From assembly GCA_947494085.1 (NCBI GenBank), contig CANLTP010000008.1, positions 1 through 21,568 on the forward strand: a stretch of 21,568 nucleotides of DNA, in the 5' to 3' direction. Below are positions 17,124 through 21,568 of the stretch, piece by piece (position 1 is the stretch's first letter; each line of letters opens with the position of its first letter). A program made the position numbers and the translations under genes. This DNA comes from Actinomycetota bacterium. Lineage in GTDB: Bacteria; Actinomycetota; Actinomycetes; Nanopelagicales; Nanopelagicaceae. The notes beneath the pieces were generated by a model. That model did no database searches, was not told the origin of the DNA, and saw only the letters and a list, made by a program, of their open reading frames with translations.

Positions 17124-18474
17124 TAAGGGCTTCGCTAAACCCAAACCGGGTGGCGCAAGATTATTAGCCTACGATTTAGTGAGCCAAGTAAATCGCAATG
17201 GCGCATATGCAAATCTTCGATTACCAGAGTTGCTTTCAGATTCCGATCTAGATCTCCGAGACCGCTCCTTTGTTACCGAGCTGGCTTACGGAACTTTACG
17301 CTTACAAGGCAAACATGATTATGCAATCTCGAAAAAAGCTGACCGTCCAATCAGCGAGTTGGATGAGAAAATTGTTGATCTCTTAAGACTTGGCATTCAT
17401 CAGATTTTCGAAATGCGAGTGCCAATTCATGCTGCTGTTGGTGAGACAGTAGAAGTAGCAAGAGCTGTAGCAGGGGAGTCGAAGGCGAGTTATGTAAACG
17501 CTTTACTTCGTTCGATATCTACCGACCTAGAAATGTATGACGATTTAGCGAAAGATCCAAGTATTCCACCGATTGAAAAACTGTCGATTCTATTTTCGCA
17601 TCCGACCTGGATTATCAACGCATATTTTGACCAACTAAAAGATTGGGAAGCGGTCGAAGAGTTGCTTCGAACCAATAACGTTCCGGTGGCTCCTCATGTT
17701 GTGGCTTGGCCTGGTAAGTCCAGTGTCTCTGAAATCTTGGAAGTCGGCGGCGAGAAATTACCGCTAGGAACGTATTCTGTATTATCAAACACGCTACCTA
17801 ATGATTATCCGGCGATAAAAGATAAACGTGCAGGTATTCAAGATATGGGTTCGCAATTGGTGGCCGAGATTTTTTATGCAACCAAGAGTGAACATCCTTT
17901 GAAATGGTTGGATCTCTGTGCCGGCCCGGGCGGCAAGGCTGCGCTTCTACATAATTTATTACAAACGAATGATCCTAAAGATACTTTTCTGGCTAACGAG
18001 CCAACTGCCCATCGTGCAGATTTAGTTGCACGAGTTGTTCCTAGAGCGAAGATAGTTTCCTTTGATGGCAGAGATTGGGAGAGCTTCGGCGAAAAATTTG
18101 ATCGGATCCTTATTGATGCCCCTTGTTCTGGTTTGGGTGCTTTGCGCCGCAGACCGGAAGCAAGATGGCGTAGATCGTTAAATGATTTGAAGGAATTATT
18201 GCCATTGCAACGCGAATTAATTGATTCAGCTTATGAGATGCTAAATCCTGGTGGAATTATCGGATTCGCAACTTGCTCACCCCTATTGGCGGAAACTAAA
18301 AGTCAGATCCTTGATGCAAAATATCGCCACAAAGGCCTAGAGATTTTAGATATCTCGAAATTCTCACCTGCAGGTAGCACAGGAGTTAATCTGGATGGCT
18401 CGCTTCAGCTTTGGACGCATCTGGATGGTTCGGACTCGATGTTTATGGCGTTGCTCCAAAAACCTTCGGAGTGA
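17116..18474 (+). CDS. rsmB: 16S rRNA (cytosine-967-C5)-methyltransferase RsmB
   Basis: RsmB methylates C5 of a 16S rRNA cytosine using SAM. The N-terminal NusB-like RNA-binding domain spans about 10-150 (GGARLLAYDLVSQV, FVTELAYGTLR). The C-terminal Rossmann domain has the SAM motif LDLCAGPGGKAALL. It also has motif IV DAPCSGLG with Cys337 and motif VI ATCSP with Cys387; these are the two cysteines of the m5C mechanism. The 452-residue length is normal for actinobacteria. The TTG at 17116 overlaps fmt by eight bases (TTGAATAG); no ATG occurs before the conserved region, so this start is likely. Confidence 0.94.
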   Translation: MNSKGFAKPKPGGARLLAYDLVSQVNRNGAYANLRLPELLSDSDLDLRDRSFVTELAYGTLRLQGKHDYAISKKADRPISELDEKIVDLLRLGIHQIFEMRVPIHAAVGETVEVARAVAGESKASYVNALLRSISTDLEMYDDLAKDPSIPPIEKLSILFSHPTWIINAYFDQLKDWEAVEELLRTNNVPVAPHVVAWPGKSSVSEILEVGGEKLPLGTYSVLSNTLPNDYPAIKDKRAGIQDMGSQLVAEIFYATKSEHPLKWLDLCAGPGGKAALLHNLLQTNDPKDTFLANEPTAHRADLVARVVPRAKIVSFDGRDWESFGEKFDRILIDAPCSGLGALRRRPEARWRRSLNDLKELLPLQRELIDSAYEMLNPGGIIGFATCSPLLAETKSQILDAKYRHKGLEILDISKFSPAGSTGVNLDGSLQLWTHLDGSDSMFMALLQKPSE

Positions 18475-18503
18475 TTGAAATAGGATTACCTAAGTTGGAA
18501 AGC

Positions 18504-18511
18504 AAAGGGGG
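18504..18511 (+). promoter_or_regulatory. Ribosome binding site that fixes the rpe TTG start
   Basis: AAAGGGGG ends six bases before TTG 18518. The TTG begins the conserved IRICPSILNAD, and no ATG lies near, so this site decides the start. The rest of the 43-base gap after rsmB shows only a weak TAGGAT (18481-18486) that could be a -10. Confidence 0.6.
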
Positions 18512-18517
18512 CAGATT

Positions 18518-19186
18518 TTGATTCGCATCTGTCCAAGTATTTTGAATGCTGATCGCGATAATCTTTCAAATGAGATATCTCGGATATCTGAGCAGTCCGA
18601 TCTTCTTCATTTAGATGTAATGGACAACATCTTCGTTCCAAACTTCACTTTCAACTTCGAACAGAGTCAGAAGATAATTGCGGAATGTCCAATTCCGGTA
18701 GATAGCCATTTGATGATTGCAGATCCCGATGAGACTGCACATTTATACGCAAGGGCTGGTTCCGATAGCGTAACTTTTCATTTCGAAGCTAGTTCTAATC
18801 CACTAAAAACTATCTCAAAGATAAGAGAAGAAGGAGGAAGAGTTGGGGTTGCTTTGAAGCCAGCCACTCCTTTCCATGAGATTTCTGAATTGATGGAGCA
18901 TCTGGATATGGTTCTGATCATGACCGTAGAACCAGGTTTTGGTGGGCAGAGTTTTATGGTGGATATGATGGAGAAAGTAAAGGAAGCTAGAAAAGAGATT
19001 GATTCCCAATTTTTAGGAAAAATCTGGCTCCAAGTTGATGGTGGAGTTTCCCTCGAAACAATTTCACAGGCGGCGGAGTCTGGAGCCGACACATTCGTAG
19101 CAGGTAGTGCGGTTTTCAAGTCAGATAACCCTGGGGGAATGGTCGATTCATTGCGTTCTCTAGCGGTTAAATCGCAGACGCGATAG
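18518..19186 (+). CDS. rpe: Ribulose-phosphate 3-epimerase
   Basis: Rpe interconverts ribulose 5-phosphate and xylulose 5-phosphate in the pentose phosphate pathway. The TIM barrel of 222 residues shows CPSILNAD (5-12), the metal site HLDVMDNIFVPNFTF (31-45) with His31 and Asp33, and His64 in SHLMI. The phosphate/substrate loop VEPGFGGQSF, the VDGGV aspartate and AGSAVF follow. The start is TTG with a good Shine-Dalgarno. It lies between rsmB and the his genes, an order common in actinobacteria. It links indirectly to histidine and nucleotide synthesis through pentose phosphates and PRPP. Confidence 0.95.
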   Translation: MIRICPSILNADRDNLSNEISRISEQSDLLHLDVMDNIFVPNFTFNFEQSQKIIAECPIPVDSHLMIADPDETAHLYARAGSDSVTFHFEASSNPLKTISKIREEGGRVGVALKPATPFHEISELMEHLDMVLIMTVEPGFGGQSFMVDMMEKVKEARKEIDSQFLGKIWLQVDGGVSLETISQAAESGADTFVAGSAVFKSDNPGGMVDSLRSLAVKSQTR

Positions 19187-19199
19187 CGAAGAGTTAGGT

Positions 19200-19205
19200 T
19201 AAAAT
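19200..19205 (+). promoter_or_regulatory. Candidate -10 of hisE-hisG, leaderless
   Basis: TAAAAT fits TANNNT, with exactly six bases (TTGGCT) before ATG 19212. This also argues for ATG 19212 as the hisE start over the TTG at 19206, which would lie upstream of the transcript start. No clear -35 is seen. Confidence 0.6.
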
Positions 19206-19211
19206 TTGGCT

Positions 19212-19475
19212 ATGAAAAATTTTGAATCGTTGTGGAATGAGCTTAATGAGATAGCTATAACTAAGCCACAGGATTCAAAGACTGTTCGCGAACTCGATTC
19301 GGGAATCCATGCAATTGGCAAAAAGATTATTGAAGAAGCCGGTGAAGTTTGGATTGCGGCGGAGTATCAGAGCGATAGCGAGTTGGCTCTTGAGATTAGT
19401 CAGTTGCTTTATCATCTTCAGGTTCTGATGATTGCGCGCAATATTAAATTAGAAGATGTTTATAAGAATCTATAG
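19212..19475 (+). CDS. hisE: Phosphoribosyl-ATP pyrophosphatase
   Basis: HisE hydrolyses phosphoribosyl-ATP to phosphoribosyl-AMP, step two of histidine synthesis. The 87 residues form a MazG-like all-alpha fold; the metal-binding signature [17 protein letters not shown] and the following [13 protein letters not shown] helix are plain. It is a stand-alone HisE, as in other actinobacteria, not fused to HisI. ATG 19212 gives [11 protein letters not shown], a normal N-terminus; the TTG six bases earlier is less likely. hisG starts 12 bases after the stop, so the two form an operon. Confidence 0.93.
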   Translation: MKNFESLWNELNEIAITKPQDSKTVRELDSGIHAIGKKIIEEAGEVWIAAEYQSDSELALEISQLLYHLQVLMIARNIKLEDVYKNL

Positions 19476-19487
19476 TGAGGAAGAAAA

Positions 19488-20336
19488 TTGACTTTAAAAA
19501 TTGCGGTTCCGAATAAGGGTTCACTTTCGGAGAGCTCAGCTCTAATGTTGAAAGAAGCGGGTTATCGCCAGCGCAATGATCTTCGCGATTTAGTGTTCAT
19601 CGATCCAGATAATTCAGTTGAGTTTTACTATCTTCGACCAAGAGATATTGCGGTTTATGTAGGCAGCGGGGAATTGGAGGCAGGAATTACTGGACGCGAT
19701 CTTCTTCTTGATTCTGGCGCCGGGGCATCTGAAGTTCTACGATTAGATTTTGGCAAAAGCACATTTAGATTTGCTGCAACATCAGGCGCCAAAATGGAAA
19801 TCTCAGATCTGCAAGGAAAACGAATTGCTACTGCTTATCCTGGATTACTCGAGAGTTTTCTTGAAAGAAAGAAGATTAAGGCCTCAATCGTCCGATTAGA
19901 TGGCGCAGTTGAAAGTTCTATCCGCCTAGGTGTGGCCGATGTTATTGCAGATGTGGTTTCTACTGGAGGAACGCTGCGAGCTGCGGGGCTAACCATTTTT
20001 GGTGAAGCACTTCTAGAGAGTGAAGCAATTTTGATTACTCGAAATGGAACTCCGATTTCACCTGCAATTGAAACTTTGATTCGTCGGTTAAGTGGAGTCG
20101 TTATTGCAAGACAGTATGTTTTAGTTGATTACGACGTGAAGAGCGTTGATTTAGAACGAGCTTGTGCTCTGACCCCAGGAATTGAATCACCGACAATTTC
20201 ACCACTACAAAAAAGTGATTGGAACGCAGTTCGTGCAATGGTGAAGAGATCTGACATCAATCGAATTATGGATGAACTTTGGGAAGTCGGCGCCCGTGGA
20301 ATCTTAGTTACCGATATCCATGCCTGCCGACTTTAG
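19488..20336 (+). CDS. hisG: ATP phosphoribosyltransferase, long form
   Basis: HisG joins ATP and PRPP to phosphoribosyl-ATP, the first and feedback-controlled step of histidine synthesis. The catalytic part has AVPNKGSLSESSALML (5-20), YVGSGELEAGITGRDLL, and the PRPP loop in ADVVSTGGTLRAAGL. At 282 residues it is the hexameric long form. Its C-terminal ACT-like domain (about 210-282; PGIESPTISPL, DINRIMDELWEVGARGILV) binds histidine for feedback inhibition, so no hisZ partner is needed. The TTG start has GAGGAAG (19477-19483) four bases upstream. It ends three bases from the convergent serB. Confidence 0.95.
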   Translation: MTLKIAVPNKGSLSESSALMLKEAGYRQRNDLRDLVFIDPDNSVEFYYLRPRDIAVYVGSGELEAGITGRDLLLDSGAGASEVLRLDFGKSTFRFAATSGAKMEISDLQGKRIATAYPGLLESFLERKKIKASIVRLDGAVESSIRLGVADVIADVVSTGGTLRAAGLTIFGEALLESEAILITRNGTPISPAIETLIRRLSGVVIARQYVLVDYDVKSVDLERACALTPGIESPTISPLQKSDWNAVRAMVKRSDINRIMDELWEVGARGILVTDIHACRL

Positions 20337-20339
20337 CTC

Positions 20340-21545
20340 TTAGTTATTCCGTTCAGCATCTTCAATTTCGCTACGAGTTATTCCCATTAGATAGAGGACT
20401 GAATCTAAGTAAGGGGAATTGATTGAACTATTCGCCGCCGCTCTAACTGCAGGCTTTGCATTGAATGCAATGCCTAGACCAGCGATTTCCAACATACCAA
20501 GATCATTTGCACCGTCGCCGATTGCAATAGTTTGCGCCAAGCTAACGTTCTCAGCAGCAGCAAATTCTCGCAGTGCATCTGCTTTCGCACCCTTATCTAT
20601 TATGGCGCCAAGAAGTTTCCCGGTTAATTTTCCATCTGCTATGTCCAATTTATTTGCCCGATAAAAATCAATCTTTAGCTCTTGCAGCAGTGGCTCAATT
20701 ACGTCGAGGAATCCACCCGATACCACGCCAACTTTATGCCCAAGTGTGTGCAGTGTTCGAATTAAAGTTCTTGCACCAGGGGTTAAAGTAATACCGGCTT
20801 TGACCGATTGAAGTATCTCTAAATCAGCGCCCGCCAACAACTTAACTCGAGCAATTAGTGATGCTGCAAAATCCAGTTCACCACGCATTGCAGATTCAGT
20901 TATTGCCGATACTTTATCGCCGACTCCACATTTATCTGCGAGAAGATCAATAACCTCTTGTTGTATAAGCGTTGAATCCATGTCGAGGAGAACTATTCGT
21001 TTGGCTCTTCGTGCCAAACCACTCTGTTCTACCGCGATATCAATCCCATTACTTTGCGCGATTTCCGCCAGTTCGCGCTGAATAACCTTAAGATTTTCAT
21101 CATTTAGATTGAGTGAAACTTCGAATTCGATTGCGGTTAATGGATAAGAGGCAGTTCTATGAATACGATCAATATTCCCGCCTTGTTCAGCAATCTTTCT
21201 CGCTAAGGCCCCGATACTGGCCGGCCTTAAGTCCTCTGAGAGAACAATGATGTGAAGATTTGAATTCTTAGTTTCACCTTTCACTTGATCTGAGAAATCA
21301 ATTGCAAGATCTAAGTCGAGTTTGCCCGTAGTTTCAATTAAATCCGCTTCGATTGCTGAAGCGTGTGCTGGATCTAGGGCAATCAGAACCGTAAGTATCA
21401 ATCGGCCTCGGATTACAACTTGCTCAATATCCAAAATCGTAATTGAGAATGGTTCGAGCGCTGCGAATAGCGCCTGTGTTACCCCTGGGGCATCCACTCC
21501 AGAAATAAGAATTAGGCCAGTATGTTCAGTATTGATTTGGCTCAC
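20340..21545 (-). CDS. serB: Phosphoserine phosphatase with two N-terminal ACT domains
   Basis: SerB dephosphorylates phosphoserine to serine. Two ACT-type regulatory domains come first, about 9-80 and 95-172; ACT pairs in mycobacterial SerB2 bind amino acids. The HAD phosphatase follows: DMDST (188-192) with nucleophile Asp188 and acid/base Asp190, VSGGF in motif II, and the motif III/IV metal site GDGANDLGML. The 401-residue length fits the actinobacterial type. The start is GTG, with a -10 six bases upstream and only a weak AGG. The gene converges on hisG with no room for an intergenic terminator. Confidence 0.94.
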   Translation of the reverse strand: MSQINTEHTGLILISGVDAPGVTQALFAALEPFSITILDIEQVVIRGRLILTVLIALDPAHASAIEADLIETTGKLDLDLAIDFSDQVKGETKNSNLHIIVLSEDLRPASIGALARKIAEQGGNIDRIHRTASYPLTAIEFEVSLNLNDENLKVIQRELAEIAQSNGIDIAVEQSGLARRAKRIVLLDMDSTLIQQEVIDLLADKCGVGDKVSAITESAMRGELDFAASLIARVKLLAGADLEILQSVKAGITLTPGARTLIRTLHTLGHKVGVVSGGFLDVIEPLLQELKIDFYRANKLDIADGKLTGKLLGAIIDKGAKADALREFAAAENVSLAQTIAIGDGANDLGMLEIAGLGIAFNAKPAVRAAANSSINSPYLDSVLYLMGITRSEIEDAERNN

Positions 21546-21551
21546 TTGCCT

Positions 21552-21557
21552 AGATTA
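21552..21557 (-). promoter_or_regulatory. Candidate -10 of serB, leaderless
   Basis: On the minus strand TAATCT fits TANNNT and is followed by exactly six bases (AGGCAA) and then the GTG start. The AGG within those six bases is a possible weak ribosome site, so a very short leader is the alternative. The window ends 11 bases upstream, so no -35 can be judged. Confidence 0.45.
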
Positions 21558-21568
21558 GCGGTTCGTAG

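Noticed and set aside
20419..20664. Plus-strand open frame opposite serB
   Set aside because: Shadow of serB, which has clear HAD motifs on the minus strand.
1..21568. tRNA, rRNA, CRISPR array, insertion sequence, phage or toxin-antitoxin genes
   Set aside because: Nearly all sequence is accounted for by housekeeping genes, the longest non-coding gap is 124 bases, and I saw no regularly spaced repeats or transposase-like products.

Overview
The window looks like a chromosomal segment of a low-to-moderate GC actinobacterium with a compact genome. Three things point to Actinobacteria: a BldD-type regulator divergent from pyrR, a MihF-type nucleoid protein directly in front of guanylate kinase, and the order rpoZ-coaBC-metK-priA-def-fmt-rsmB-rpe-hisE-hisG, with a PriA that lacks helicase motifs. 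A/T-rich third positions, gaps of a few bases and several apparently leaderless genes fit a streamlined lineage such as the freshwater acI group (Nanopelagicales). That placement is an inference; no rRNA or other marker gene is present.

Layout. Positions 1-294 (minus) hold the N-terminal half of a bldD-like gene that runs off the left edge. A 124-base divergent control region (295-418) follows. It contains a -10 for each side, a small dyad, and an RNA stem-loop matching the PyrR-binding consensus right before the pyrR ribosome binding site. Positions 419-10071 hold pyrR-pyrB-pyrC-carA-carB-pyrK-pyrD-pyrF, packed with zero-base gaps or short overlaps. This is the Bacillus subtilis pyr order without pyrP and pyrE. 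It covers carbamoyl phosphate to orotate plus the final OMP decarboxylation; orotate phosphoribosyltransferase (pyrE) is not here.

Three bases after pyrF comes one open frame (10075-10965) that joins a MihF nucleoid-associated domain to a complete guanylate kinase. These are normally two adjacent genes, and this fusion is the most unusual feature of the window. Then come rpoZ, coaBC (coenzyme A synthesis), metK (SAM synthesis), a helicase-deficient priA, def and fmt (N-terminal formyl-Met handling), rsmB (16S rRNA m5C methylation), rpe (pentose phosphate pathway), and hisE-hisG (first two steps of histidine synthesis). A minus-strand serB (20340-21545) converges on hisG with a 3-base gap.

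Four genes (bldD, def, hisE, serB) have a TANNNT hexamer ending exactly six bases before the start codon, which suggests leaderless transcripts. I saw no tRNA, rRNA, CRISPR array, insertion sequence or phage gene. Apart from the MihF-Gmk fusion and the class 1B PyrK/PyrD plus short PyrF set, this is an ordinary housekeeping region.
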